DNA from: Streptomyces sp. SID8352
GTDB lineage: Bacteria; Actinomycetota; Actinomycetes; Streptomycetales; Streptomycetaceae
DNA: 64,000 nucleotides
Assembly (NCBI RefSeq): GCF_009862265.1
Contig: NZ_WWGX01000035.1
Location: forward strand, 189,786-253,785
Direction of reading: 5' to 3'
In this document: piece after piece, positions 53,513-62,061 of the stretch
Layout of the letters: the number at the start of each line of letters is the position of its first letter
Numbering within the stretch: the stretch's first letter is position 1
Made by a program: the position numbers and the translations under genes
The notes under the pieces: generated by a model
Database searches by the model: none
What the model was told of the DNA's origin: nothing
What the model saw: the letters and a program-made list of their open reading frames with translations, nothing else

Positions 53513-54289
53513 ATGCACTCCGGCTTCGACGACACCGCCTGGCGCTACGGCCCGCTGGCCACCCTGTTCTACGAACTCGACAAGCCGGTCGGCACCTCGT
53601 TCGGAGACGTCGAGTTCTACGCCGACCGTCTGCGGAACGTGTCCGGCCCCGTCCTGGAACCCGCCGTGGGAACCGGCCGCGTCCTGATCCCCCTGCTCGA
53701 ACGGGGACTGGACGTACGCGGTTACGACACCTCGGCCCCCATGCTGGAACGGTGCCGCGCCAACTGCGCCCGGCACGGCGTGCGGGCCGAGCTGTCCGAG
53801 GGCGACATGACCACCCACCGTGCCCCGGGGGTCTTCGAGGCGATCGTGATCCCCACGGGCTCCTTCGCCCTGCTGCCCGACCAGGCGGGCGCGCGGACCG
53901 CGCTCGCGGCCATGCACACGAACCTGGCCCCGGGAGGACGGCTGATCGTCGACGTCGAACCGCCGTCCACGGGCACGGCCCCCGACGACGGACCGGTCCG
54001 CCACCGGTGGAGCGGCGACGACCTCATCACCCTCACCACCTGGCGCACCCACGTGGACCCGGTCGCCCAGCGCACCACCCGCTGGCTCCGCTACGAAGCC
54101 TGGCGGAGCGGCGCCCTGACGCGCACCGAACTCCAGGTCTTCTCCCTGCTGTGGTTCGGGCTGGCCGAGTTCACCGCCATGCTGCACCGGGCGGGCTTCG
54201 CCCGGGTCGAGGTCCACGGCGGCTACCGCGCGGGCGCCGCCCCGACCGCCGCGGACGACGTGTGGACCTTCGAGGCCACCCGCGCGTAG
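53513..54289 (+). CDS. Class I SAM-dependent methyltransferase
   Basis: A 258-residue methyltransferase. Motif I is VLEPAVGTGRVLIPL (about 47-61), an acidic residue follows in RGYDTSAPML, and post-motif segments IVIPTGSFALL and LAPGGRLIVDVEPP fit the fold. The acceptor substrate is unknown. ATG 53513 with GAGGAA upstream. It stands alone between the aldolase gene and the microcompartment operon with 223- and 460-bp gaps, so it is not clearly tied to either. Confidence 0.82.
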   Translation: MHSGFDDTAWRYGPLATLFYELDKPVGTSFGDVEFYADRLRNVSGPVLEPAVGTGRVLIPLLERGLDVRGYDTSAPMLERCRANCARHGVRAELSEGDMTTHRAPGVFEAIVIPTGSFALLPDQAGARTALAAMHTNLAPGGRLIVDVEPPSTGTAPDDGPVRHRWSGDDLITLTTWRTHVDPVAQRTTRWLRYEAWRSGALTRTELQVFSLLWFGLAEFTAMLHRAGFARVEVHGGYRAGAAPTAADDVWTFEATRA

Positions 54290-54749
54290 CGGACTCGCCC
54301 CGCAGGCGGGCCGTCCCCGGACCGCCCCGTGAACGCCGGTGACCCGCGGACGGCCCGGCTTGCCCCGCCGGCCACCCGTCCGGACAGACGCACAGCGGAC
54401 AGCCCCCGCACCAGGGTCTTTCGTCTGGATCAGGCCGGATCGGGGAGCGGGGTCCGGCGCCGTGCGTCGCAGGGCGGAGGAGGGAGTCGGGGCGGAGCCC
54501 TGGGGACCGACGACAACGCGGCGAGGTGCGGTGCCAGGGTCCGCGAGCCCGGCATGATCCAAACGAGAGGCCCTAGCCTCCAGGCCGTCGGGCCCCGGCC
54601 GACGACCGGCCACGACCGCCTCTTCCCGGCAAGCCGGCGCCGGCCCCTGGCGAACCCGCTGGGATCCACCGCCGGTCTGCCCGCCGCTCCTGTCCCGCGC
54701 TGCCGGACAGCCCCTGGCCGCCCCCGTGCCGGCGATTCAGACTCCTCCC
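54290..54749. other. Upstream region of the microcompartment operon
   Basis: 460 bp without a recognisable gene; the promoter of the following ten-gene operon should lie here or start at the first codon. I see no convincing -35/-10 pair, no purine-rich ribosome site before either candidate start, and no copy of the TetR or GntR palindromes found elsewhere. Confidence 0.4.
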
Positions 54750-55715
54750 ATGTCGCGCATTTTTCGTGCAACGCCGGGAGACAACTCGTGGCGGCGTAGG
54801 CCCTCCCCGGTCACCTCGCCGGCCGACGACGGCCCCGGCATCGTCGCCGGCTACCTCGCGCCGCACCCGCCCCATTTGCTGTACGCGGAGAATCCGCCGC
54901 AGAACGAACCGCGGTCCCAGGGCGGATGGGAGGTCCTGCGCTGGGCCTACGAGAACGTCAGGAAGCGGATCAAGGAGCTTCGGCCGGACGTCATCGTGAT
55001 CCACGCCCCGCACTGGATCACGATGGTGGGCCACCACGTGAACTGCGTGCCCAACCCGCGCGGTGTCTCCGTGGAGCCGATCTTTCCCAACCTGCTGCGC
55101 TACCGCTACGACTTCCGGACGGACGTCGAACTGGCCGAGGCCATCGCGGACCAGGCGTCCGCCGACGGTCTGGTGACCCGCAAGCTGAAGACCGAGGGGG
55201 TACGCGTCGACTACGCCACCATCACCGCGCTCCACCTGCTGAACCCGGAATGGGACATCCCCGTGGTGTCGCTGTCCGCCAACAACAACCCCTACTACTA
55301 CTCGACCAGCTCGCTGGACCAGATGGAAGTGCTCGGGGAGGCCACCCGCAAGGCGATCGAGGCGACCGGGCGCCGGGCCGTCCTGGCGGGCTCGAACTCG
55401 CTGTCCCATCTGCACTGGGACCGGGAGCCCGAGCTGCCCGAGGACATGGCCGGTGAGCATGTCTACAGCAACCACCAGTACCAGTGGGACATGCGTCTGC
55501 TCGAACTCGTCCGGGCGGGCCGCACGCGCGACCTCAAGGGGTTCATCCCCGAGCACATCGAAGCCACCGAGTCGGAGACGAAGGCCGGCAGCCTGAGCTG
55601 GATGCTGTCCGCTCTCGGGTGGCCCGAGGGACTCGGAGAAGTGCTGGCCTACGGCACGGTCATCGGCACCGGCAACGCCGTCGCGGCCTGGGAGCCCGGA
55701 AGGGTGTCGGCATGA
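54750..55715 (+). CDS. 2-aminophenol 1,6-dioxygenase-type LigB oxygenase, catalytic (beta) subunit
   Basis: Type III (LigB superfamily) extradiol ring-cleavage oxygenase, 321 residues. It has the iron-ligand regions LAPHPPHLLY (His39/42) and VIHAPHW (His85/88), plus a Glu in EATESE. These are the catalytic marks of the AmnB/CnbC beta subunit, which opens 2-aminophenol to 2-aminomuconic 6-semialdehyde, or catechol. A 30-residue basic/disordered N-terminal extension precedes the conserved core. ATG 54750 or GTG 54726 could start it; neither has a clear ribosome site. Its partner follows in ATGA overlap. It heads an operon with microcompartment shell genes. Confidence 0.87.
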   Translation: MSRIFRATPGDNSWRRRPSPVTSPADDGPGIVAGYLAPHPPHLLYAENPPQNEPRSQGGWEVLRWAYENVRKRIKELRPDVIVIHAPHWITMVGHHVNCVPNPRGVSVEPIFPNLLRYRYDFRTDVELAEAIADQASADGLVTRKLKTEGVRVDYATITALHLLNPEWDIPVVSLSANNNPYYYSTSSLDQMEVLGEATRKAIEATGRRAVLAGSNSLSHLHWDREPELPEDMAGEHVYSNHQYQWDMRLLELVRAGRTRDLKGFIPEHIEATESETKAGSLSWMLSALGWPEGLGEVLAYGTVIGTGNAVAAWEPGRVSA

Positions 55716-56572
55716 ACCACTCACCGGGCTTCGCGGGTGCGGCCCTGGTCCCGGGGATGCCCCAGCTGCTCGCAGGGCACAGGGCGAGCAGCTGGGAGGC
55801 GCTCGCGGCGGCGACCACCGAGGTGGGCGGGATCATCGCGGACGAGGCGCCGGACGCGCTGCTGATCCTCTCGACCCAGTGGTTCACGGTACTGGGCCAC
55901 CAGTTCCAGATGGACCCACGCCCGCAGGGCGTGCACGTCGACGAGAACTGGTACGACTTCGACTACGGGACCCTGAGGTACTCGTTCCCCGTCGACGTCG
56001 AATTGACCGAGGAATGGGCGGCGGAAACCGAGCGGTCCGGATTCCAGGCCCGGCGTACCCGCTATGAGCACTTCCCCATCGATACGGGAACGATTGTCGC
56101 CCAGAATTTCCTCAACCCCGGCGGCAAAATACCTTCCGCTCTTGTCTCGTGCAATCTCTACGCCGCGGCCGACGACCTGGGGGAAATCGCCGCGGCAGGA
56201 GTACGGGCCGCGGAATCCTCCGGGAAACGGGTCTTCCTCGTGGCTGTGTCCGGGATGTCCAGCGGCTTGACACAGCGCTGGATGGCCCCTGAGGAGGACC
56301 GCGTCGAGAAACACGAGCACCAAGCGTGGGACCGCAGGATGCTCGATCTGCTGTCCGACGGTGACCTGGAACGGGCGCTGGCCACCCGTGAACGGTACGC
56401 GTCCGAGGCGCAGGCGGACAGCCAGTTCCGCGCCCTGGCCTTCCTGGCCGGGACCGGGCGGCTCACCTCCCCGGCGAGGGTTCTCGCCTACGGCCCCCTG
56501 TGGGGCACCGGGGGAGCTGTCGTCCACTGGCCGTCCTCATTCGTAGAAAACAATGTGAGAGGTGAATCGTGA
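55712..56572 (+). CDS. 2-aminophenol 1,6-dioxygenase-type LigB oxygenase, non-catalytic (alpha) subunit
   Basis: A 286-residue LigB-fold partner of the beta subunit. At the positions equivalent to the iron ligands it reads PGMPQLL (14-20) and STQWF (54-58) instead of the His-containing segments of beta, so it has no iron site. This is exactly the alpha/beta division of 2-aminophenol dioxygenases, where alpha stabilises or shapes the complex. ATG 55712 overlaps the beta stop (ATGA). Its last codons overlap the first shell-protein gene (GTGA), so dioxygenase and shell are translated together. Confidence 0.85.
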   Translation: MNHSPGFAGAALVPGMPQLLAGHRASSWEALAAATTEVGGIIADEAPDALLILSTQWFTVLGHQFQMDPRPQGVHVDENWYDFDYGTLRYSFPVDVELTEEWAAETERSGFQARRTRYEHFPIDTGTIVAQNFLNPGGKIPSALVSCNLYAAADDLGEIAAAGVRAAESSGKRVFLVAVSGMSSGLTQRWMAPEEDRVEKHEHQAWDRRMLDLLSDGDLERALATRERYASEAQADSQFRALAFLAGTGRLTSPARVLAYGPLWGTGGAVVHWPSSFVENNVRGES

Positions 56573-56859
56573 ACCACGCGGTGGGGTTTATCGAGGCAGA
56601 GGGGTTCGTGCCGGTCTTCGACGCGGTCGACGCCATGGTGAAAGCGACCTCGGTACAGGTGAACGGCACCGTCAGGCTCGGCGGCGGACTCGTCGCGGTC
56701 GCGGTCACGGGAGACCTGGCCACGGTGGAGGAAGCCGTGGAAGTGGGGGAGACGGCAGCGCGTGAGGTGTCGGGCGCGCGGGTACGTTCGATCATTTTCG
56801 CGAGCCCGGCCGCACCGGTGGCGGCGCTCGCTTTTCATCCGGAACTGCTGGACTCGTAG
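56569..56859 (+). CDS. Bacterial microcompartment hexameric shell protein (BMC-H)
   Basis: A 96-residue single BMC domain of normal length. It runs HAVGFIEAEGFVPVFDAVDAM, then VKATSVQVNGTVRLGGGL, then VAVTGDLATVEEAVEVG (read as separate short segments), the canonical order of a hexamer-forming shell protein. The pore loop region contains three glycines (RLGGGL), typical of an open polar pore. GTG 56569 overlaps the alpha-subunit stop by four bases. Microcompartment shells confine a toxic or unstable intermediate; here that is predicted to be the ring-cleavage semialdehyde. Confidence 0.92.
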   Translation: MNHAVGFIEAEGFVPVFDAVDAMVKATSVQVNGTVRLGGGLVAVAVTGDLATVEEAVEVGETAAREVSGARVRSIIFASPAAPVAALAFHPELLDS

Positions 56860-56870
56860 GAGGAAGTGCG

Positions 56871-57218
56871 ATGAACCAGTCTGGTCAGGCCGTCGGCCTG
56901 GTGGAGACGCGCGGAGCGGTCGCGTTGGCAGCGGGCATCGAGGCGATGCTGAAGACCGCGGACGTGGAAGTGGCCGGGATCGAACGGATCTCGTACGGGT
57001 TCTTCGCGGTCGCGGTACGAGGGCAGCTCGCGGCCGTACGGCAGGCGCTGGACTCGGGGTCCGCGGCGGTGGCGCAGTACGGGGAACTGCGGGCGGTGCG
57101 GATGTATCCGCGTCCTGACGCGGTGTCGCTGGGACTGCTGGAGAACGGTTCCCGTGCGGCACTGGCGACAGCGGCGCCCCAGGGGACACGGAGCCTGGAA
57201 AGCGGAGGTGCGGGGTGA
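56871..57218 (+). CDS. Bacterial microcompartment hexameric shell protein (BMC-H), second
   Basis: A 115-residue BMC domain (QAVGLVETRGAVALAAGIEAM, then LKTADVEVAG, then VAVRGQLAAVRQALDSG). It has a C-terminal tail of about 25 residues beyond the hexamer core (ATAAPQGTRSLESGGAG). The pore-lining position reads ERISYGFF rather than the usual glycine-rich loop, so the channel should be narrower and more aromatic than that of the first copy. AGGAGGAAG precedes ATG 56871. The two BMC-H proteins could tile one shell and set different permeabilities. Confidence 0.92.
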   Translation: MNQSGQAVGLVETRGAVALAAGIEAMLKTADVEVAGIERISYGFFAVAVRGQLAAVRQALDSGSAAVAQYGELRAVRMYPRPDAVSLGLLENGSRAALATAAPQGTRSLESGGAG

Positions 57219-57517
57219 TAGTCGGCCAGGTTGTCGGACGGGTGTGGAACGCCCGGGAGATCCCGTCGCTGGCGAAGCGGCGTCTGGTGATGGTCAAGCC
57301 CGCGGAGGGCGCGCTGGTCGTGGCCGTCGACCTGGTGGAGGTGGCCGAGGGGAACACGGTGCTGGTGACCGGTGACGACGTGGCCCGGAGGCTGGCCGGT
57401 GAGGGCGTCGACGCCGCGGTGGTCGCCCTGGTCGGCGGCGCCGACCACCACCATGCCCAGGGGGCGGCGGTGTCTCCCGGCGCGCCGGGGCATCCTGCGG
57501 ACCGGGCCCGGGAGTAG
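57215..57517 (+). CDS. Microcompartment pentameric vertex protein (BMC-P, EutN/CcmL)
   Basis: A 100-residue EutN/CcmL-type protein: VIVGQVVGRVWNAREIPSLAKRRL, then VVAVDLVEVAEGNTVLVTGDDVAR, then GVDAAVVALV (in short segments), the expected order of the vertex-capping pentamer. It has a short His-rich, Pro-rich C-terminal tail (DHHHAQGAA). GTG 57215 overlaps the previous stop (GTGA). Its presence makes a closed shell plausible. It is the only BMC-P here and no BMC-T (fused trimer) gene is present, giving a minimal shell gene set of two BMC-H and one BMC-P. Confidence 0.92.
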   Translation: MIVGQVVGRVWNAREIPSLAKRRLVMVKPAEGALVVAVDLVEVAEGNTVLVTGDDVARRLAGEGVDAAVVALVGGADHHHAQGAAVSPGAPGHPADRARE

Positions 57518-57519
57518 AC

Positions 57520-58995
57520 GTGGGTGCGAGCCGATCCTCACTCCGCAATTTCGTACGCGGCCGGTTCGTGGAGGGCATCTCGACGTTCGAGAAGGTCAGT
57601 CCGGTCGACGGCTCCGTGGTGGCGGTCGTCCACGAGGCCGGCTCCGGCCTCGTGGACGCCGCCGTACGCGCGGGGCGAGAGGCGCTGGAGGGCCCCTGGG
57701 GGCGCACCACCGTCGCCGAGCGGGTACGCCTGCTGCGCCGTGTCGCCGACACCGTCGAAGCCCGGTTCGATGATCTGGTGCGAGCCGAGGTGGCGGATAC
57801 CGGAAAACCCGTCCAGCTCGCCCGGGAACTGGATGTCACCCGTGCGGCCATGAACTTCCGCAGCTTCGCCGACATGGTCGCCTGCACCGGTCCGGAGGCC
57901 TTCGTCACCGAGTTCGGGAACGGCGGCAGGGCACTGAACTACACGGTGCCCAAACCCCTGGGGGTCGTCGGGGTCATCGTTCCGTGGAACCTTCCGCTCC
58001 TTCTGCTCACCTGGAAAGTGGCACCTGCCCTGGCCTGCGGAAACGCGGTGGTCGTCAAGCCTTCGGAAGAGACACCCTCATCGGCCGTGGTACTCGCCGA
58101 GATCATGGCGGAGGCCGGTGTCCCCGACGGCGTGTTCAACGTGGTCCACGGGTTCGGTGCCGGATCGGCCGGTGAGTTCCTGACCACCCACCCCGGGGTG
58201 GACGCCATCACGTTCACCGGGGAATCCCGCACCGGCTCGACGATCATGCGTGCCGTGGCCGACCATGTGCGTCCGGTCTCCTTCGAACTGGGCGGCAAGA
58301 ACGCCGCCGTCGTGTTCGCCGACGCCGATCTCGACCGGGCGGTCGAAGGACTGAGCCGTTCCATCTTCACCAACACGGGACAAGTCTGCCTGTGCACCGA
58401 ACGGGTCTACGTCGAGCGGCCGGTGTTCGACGAAGTCGTCTCCCGGCTCAGGGAGAAGGCGGCTTCGCTGCGTATGGGGTCGCCCTACGCGGCCGGGACG
58501 ACAACCGGACCGCTGATTTCCCTCGGGCACCGGGCGAAGGTGGCCTCCTTCCTGGAACGGGCCGTGCAGGAGGGCGCCGATGTCGTCGTCGGCGGTGGCA
58601 TCCCGGACCTGGGGCCGGGACTGGACGGCGGAGCGTGGATCGAGCCCACCCTGTGGACCGGACTGGACAACTCCTCCCGGGTGATGCGGGAGGAGGTCTT
58701 CGGCCCGGTCGCCGGGCTGGTGCCCTTCGACAGCGAGCCCGAAGCGGTCTCGCTGGCCAACGACACCGAGTACGGACTGGCCGCCGTGGTCTGGACCAGC
58801 GATCTGGAGCGTGGCCACCGGGTGGCCCAGCAGATGCGCGTGGGCATGTCATGGGTCAACGACTGGTACCTGCGCGACCTGCGATCGCCGTTCGGTGGCA
58901 CCGGCCTGTCCGGGATCGGCCGCGAAGGCGGAAGGCACTCACTGGATTTCTACAGTGAGCCCACCAACGTGTGCGTCCGCCTGGCCGGGCCCTGA
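57520..58995 (+). CDS. 2-aminomuconic / 2-hydroxymuconic semialdehyde dehydrogenase
   Basis: A 491-residue aldehyde dehydrogenase with Glu256 in SFELGGKN and catalytic Cys290 in NTGQVCLCTER. The segments YTVPKPLGVVG, TWKVAPALACGNAVV and the C-terminal RDLRSPFGGTGLSGIGREGG-HSLDFYSE stretch match the XylG/DmpC/AmnC group that oxidises ring-cleavage semialdehydes with NAD+. GTG 57520 starts 2 bp after the shell-protein stop. It is the obvious second enzyme inside the compartment: it consumes the reactive product of the dioxygenase to 2-aminomuconate or 2-hydroxymuconate. Cofactor NAD+ must be recycled inside or pass through the shell. Confidence 0.9.
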   Translation: MGASRSSLRNFVRGRFVEGISTFEKVSPVDGSVVAVVHEAGSGLVDAAVRAGREALEGPWGRTTVAERVRLLRRVADTVEARFDDLVRAEVADTGKPVQLARELDVTRAAMNFRSFADMVACTGPEAFVTEFGNGGRALNYTVPKPLGVVGVIVPWNLPLLLLTWKVAPALACGNAVVVKPSEETPSSAVVLAEIMAEAGVPDGVFNVVHGFGAGSAGEFLTTHPGVDAITFTGESRTGSTIMRAVADHVRPVSFELGGKNAAVVFADADLDRAVEGLSRSIFTNTGQVCLCTERVYVERPVFDEVVSRLREKAASLRMGSPYAAGTTTGPLISLGHRAKVASFLERAVQEGADVVVGGGIPDLGPGLDGGAWIEPTLWTGLDNSSRVMREEVFGPVAGLVPFDSEPEAVSLANDTEYGLAAVVWTSDLERGHRVAQQMRVGMSWVNDWYLRDLRSPFGGTGLSGIGREGGRHSLDFYSEPTNVCVRLAGP

Positions 58996-59093
58996 GCCCC
59001 GGCGGGACCCCGGACGTGAGAAGTCACCTGGAGCGGGCCGAGGCGTGTGCCGCGCCCACCCGCAGTGTGCCGATAGAGAGAGTGAGCGCAGGC

Positions 59094-61040
59094 ATGACCG
59101 AACCGCGACCCGTCAATCCCGTCACCGCTGGTGATGACGAGATCAGGGAGGCGCTGCTCGAAGCGGATCTGCCTGCCCTGCTGCCGGCCCTCGCCCATCT
59201 GACCGGGGATCCGGCGCTCATCGCGGACCGGTTTCGCCCGGCGCCTCCCTCACCGGTGGCGGACCTGCTCCCGCAGGGAGGAATGTCCCCCGAGAGCCAG
59301 GCCGCGGCCCGCGAACTCGCTCTCAGGGCCCTGCGACAGTACCGCGACGCGGGGTCGCCCCCGCCGGGGCCTCTCTCCCCGGAGGAACAGCGGACTCTCG
59401 TCCGGTTCGTCACGGGAGACCTTCCCGACGACTACCTGCCGCTCCTGAACCATGAACTCGGGCTCACCGGCGACGCCGGGGCGCCGGACTGGCACAAGGA
59501 CGAACTCGCGCCGGACAGGGAATTCTCGGTCGCGGTGATCGGGGCCGGGATGTCGGGAATCGCTGCCGCTCACCGCCTCGATCAGGCCGGAGTCCCCTAT
59601 GTCGTTCTCGAGAAGAGCGAGGACGTGGGCGGCACCTGGTGGGCGAACCGCTACCCCGGATGCCGGCTGGACACCAGCAATTTCGCCTACAGCTACTCCT
59701 TCGCGCAGAAGGCCGACTGGCAGAACCAGTTCTCTCCCCGGGACGAGATCTTCGACTACTTCGACGAGGTCGTCGACGAATTCGCGATCCGCCCACGCAT
59801 CCGCTTCGGGACCGAGGTCGTCTCCGCCCACTTCGATGAGGGGACGGCGGCCTGGGAGCTGACCTGCGAGTCCACTGACGGATCACGGTCGGTCGTCCGG
59901 GCCGATGCCGTCATCAGCGCGGTCGGCCAACTCAACCGGCCCAGCTACCCGGACATCCCCGGCCGGAGCCGGTTCCGGGGACTGGCGTTCCACACCGCGC
60001 AATGGCCGGACGGGGCCGACCTGGCAGGACTGCGGGTGGCCGTCATCGGGACCGGCGCCAGCGCCTACCAGGTGATCCCCGCCATCGCACCCGAGGTCGG
60101 GGAACTGCGGGTGTTCCAGCGCACCGCTCCCTGGATGATGCCCACCCCCTCCTATCACGACAAGCTTCCCGACGGCATGCGCTGGCTGCTGAGGCATGTG
60201 CCCAACTACCACCGCTGGTTCAGGTTCATGCAGTTCTGGAACAGCCTCGAGGCCAGACGCCAGTTCATGGTGATCGATCCCGACTGGACGTCCGAACGGT
60301 CCGTGTCCAGGCTGAACGAAGCGGTGCGCCGGGCACTCCACTCCCACCTGGAGGGCCAGTACGCCGACCGCCCCGACCTGCTGGCCCGGGTGGTCCCGGA
60401 CTATCCCCCGTACACGAAGCGGATGCTGCGTGACAACGGGGACTGGGCACGCACCCTGAAGTCAAAGCACGTCCACCTGATCACCGAGGGCGTCGAGGAG
60501 ATCACCGAGAAGGGCATCGTGACCGCCGACGGGGTCGAGCACGAGGTGGACGTGATCATCTACGGCACCGGCTTCCTCGCCGCGCACTTCCTGGAGCCCA
60601 TGAAGATCACCGGACGAGGCGGTGTCGATCTGCACGAGCAATGGGCGGGTGACCCGCGTGCCTACCTCGGGATCACGATCCCCGGGTTCCCCAACCTGTT
60701 CTGCCTCTACGGGCCGAACACCAATCTGGTCCTCAACGGAAGCATCATCCTCTTCTCCGAGGCGGGAGTTCACTACACGATCGGCTGCATCCAGGAGCTG
60801 ATGCGCCGCGGCGCGGGCTCCATGGAATGCCGTCAGGACGTTTTCGAGTCCTACAACTCCCGGATCGACGAGGCGAATCAGTCGATGGCCTGGAGCACGC
60901 CGGGGGTCAACAGCTGGTACAAGAACGCCTCCGGCCGGGTCACGCAGAACTGGCCGCTGCCGATCATCGAGTACTGGCGGCTGACAAGGCGGCCCGACCC
61001 CGCCGACTACCACTTTGGACAGGACGTCCCTGATGCCTGA
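59094..61040 (+). CDS. Baeyer-Villiger monooxygenase, 4-hydroxyacetophenone monooxygenase-like
   Basis: A 648-residue FAD enzyme. A 140-residue N-terminal extension (EADLPALLPALAHLTGD-like start, then ARELALRALRQYRDAG) precedes the FAD motif GAGMSG (150-155), the BVMO fingerprint FRGLAFHTAQWP (294-305), and the second Rossmann motif GTGASA (319-324). This extension and length are diagnostic of the HAPMO group, known to turn aryl methyl ketones into aryl acetates. ATG 59094 or GTG 59082 could start it. The gene has a 98-bp gap to the dehydrogenase and overlaps the hydrolase. It suggests that an acetophenone feeds the microcompartment. Confidence 0.88.
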   Translation: MTEPRPVNPVTAGDDEIREALLEADLPALLPALAHLTGDPALIADRFRPAPPSPVADLLPQGGMSPESQAAARELALRALRQYRDAGSPPPGPLSPEEQRTLVRFVTGDLPDDYLPLLNHELGLTGDAGAPDWHKDELAPDREFSVAVIGAGMSGIAAAHRLDQAGVPYVVLEKSEDVGGTWWANRYPGCRLDTSNFAYSYSFAQKADWQNQFSPRDEIFDYFDEVVDEFAIRPRIRFGTEVVSAHFDEGTAAWELTCESTDGSRSVVRADAVISAVGQLNRPSYPDIPGRSRFRGLAFHTAQWPDGADLAGLRVAVIGTGASAYQVIPAIAPEVGELRVFQRTAPWMMPTPSYHDKLPDGMRWLLRHVPNYHRWFRFMQFWNSLEARRQFMVIDPDWTSERSVSRLNEAVRRALHSHLEGQYADRPDLLARVVPDYPPYTKRMLRDNGDWARTLKSKHVHLITEGVEEITEKGIVTADGVEHEVDVIIYGTGFLAAHFLEPMKITGRGGVDLHEQWAGDPRAYLGITIPGFPNLFCLYGPNTNLVLNGSIILFSEAGVHYTIGCIQELMRRGAGSMECRQDVFESYNSRIDEANQSMAWSTPGVNSWYKNASGRVTQNWPLPIIEYWRLTRRPDPADYHFGQDVPDA

Positions 61041-61932
61041 CACCGATCCGCGCCCGCTCCCCGCCGACGGGCCGGCTGCCGCCGCGGGCCCGTGGCCCGT
61101 CACCGAACGACGAGTCAGGGCCGGGGGGTACACGACGCGCTACCTGGAAGCCGGTGACCCCGCCGCACCGGTGCTCCTGCTGCTGCACGACGGGGCGTGG
61201 GGCGGCAGCAGCGACGTCACCTGGGGAGCCATGATCCCCATGTTCGCGCAGCACTACCGCGTCCTCGCCCCGGACCTCCTGGGCTTCGGCGGAACCGACA
61301 AGGTGGCGTATTTCGACCGGCCCCCCCACGAGTTCCGTATCCGGCACCTGGCGGCCTTCCTGCGGGTCCTGGCCGTGGAAGAGCCGGTACACGTCATCGG
61401 CAACTCCTTCGGGGGGACGGTCGCGCTGCGGTCCCTGCCCGAGGCGGCGCTCCCGGCCCGGTCGGTGGTCAGCATCGCGGGCGGCGGAGGACCGTGGCGA
61501 ACGCCGTTGTCACGGCAACTGTCGCGCTGGGACGGGTCGCGGGCCGATATCGAACGCATACTCAGGCTGCTCGTGGACGACTTCCCCGGCTTTGCGGAAC
61601 AGGCCGCCGACCGGACCCGCTGGGCGAGGCAGCCCGGACACTTCCGCGCGATGGCCTCCATCGGCGTGGCGCTGCCCGAGCCGCTCAAGCAGCCCCGCCA
61701 GGACGCGTGGCCCGCCGCCCTCGCCGCGACCGATGTCCCCCTCCTCCTGGTCAAAGGCACGTCCGACAGTCTGCTGGAGCCCGGCTGGGCCGCGCACATC
61801 GCCGCCGTCGCACCCCGCTGCGAGGTGGTGGAACTCCCATGCAGACATGCGCCGAACATCGACATGCCTCATGTGCTCCTGCCCGTTCTCCTCGGCTTCC
61901 TCCGCCGGATCGACCGCGCGGCAGCGCGGTGA
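61033..61932 (+). CDS. Alpha/beta hydrolase, candidate aryl-ester hydrolase
   Basis: A 299-residue alpha/beta hydrolase with nucleophile Ser125 in GNSFGG, the oxyanion segment LLLHDGAWGG, an acid in KGTSDSLLEP and a His in the CRHAPNIDMPH region. It resembles both meta-cleavage product hydrolases and esterases. ATG 61033 overlaps the BVMO stop by 8 bp. After a Baeyer-Villiger step, an esterase would release acetate and the aminophenol or catechol (as HapD does after HAPMO in other bacteria). The choice between esterase and C-C hydrolase is inferred from context, not sequence. Confidence 0.85.
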   Translation: MPDTDPRPLPADGPAAAAGPWPVTERRVRAGGYTTRYLEAGDPAAPVLLLLHDGAWGGSSDVTWGAMIPMFAQHYRVLAPDLLGFGGTDKVAYFDRPPHEFRIRHLAAFLRVLAVEEPVHVIGNSFGGTVALRSLPEAALPARSVVSIAGGGGPWRTPLSRQLSRWDGSRADIERILRLLVDDFPGFAEQAADRTRWARQPGHFRAMASIGVALPEPLKQPRQDAWPAALAATDVPLLLVKGTSDSLLEPGWAAHIAAVAPRCEVVELPCRHAPNIDMPHVLLPVLLGFLRRIDRAAAR

Positions 61933-62061
61933 CCGTGTACGCCTCGGTGATCAGCCGGCCGACCGCTCGGTCAAAGACCCCCGGCCCTGTGCGGGACCGG
62001 TGTCCGGCCTTGCCGGACGGGTGTTGGACCGGCTGTGAGCCCCGATTCTAGGTTCGATTCC

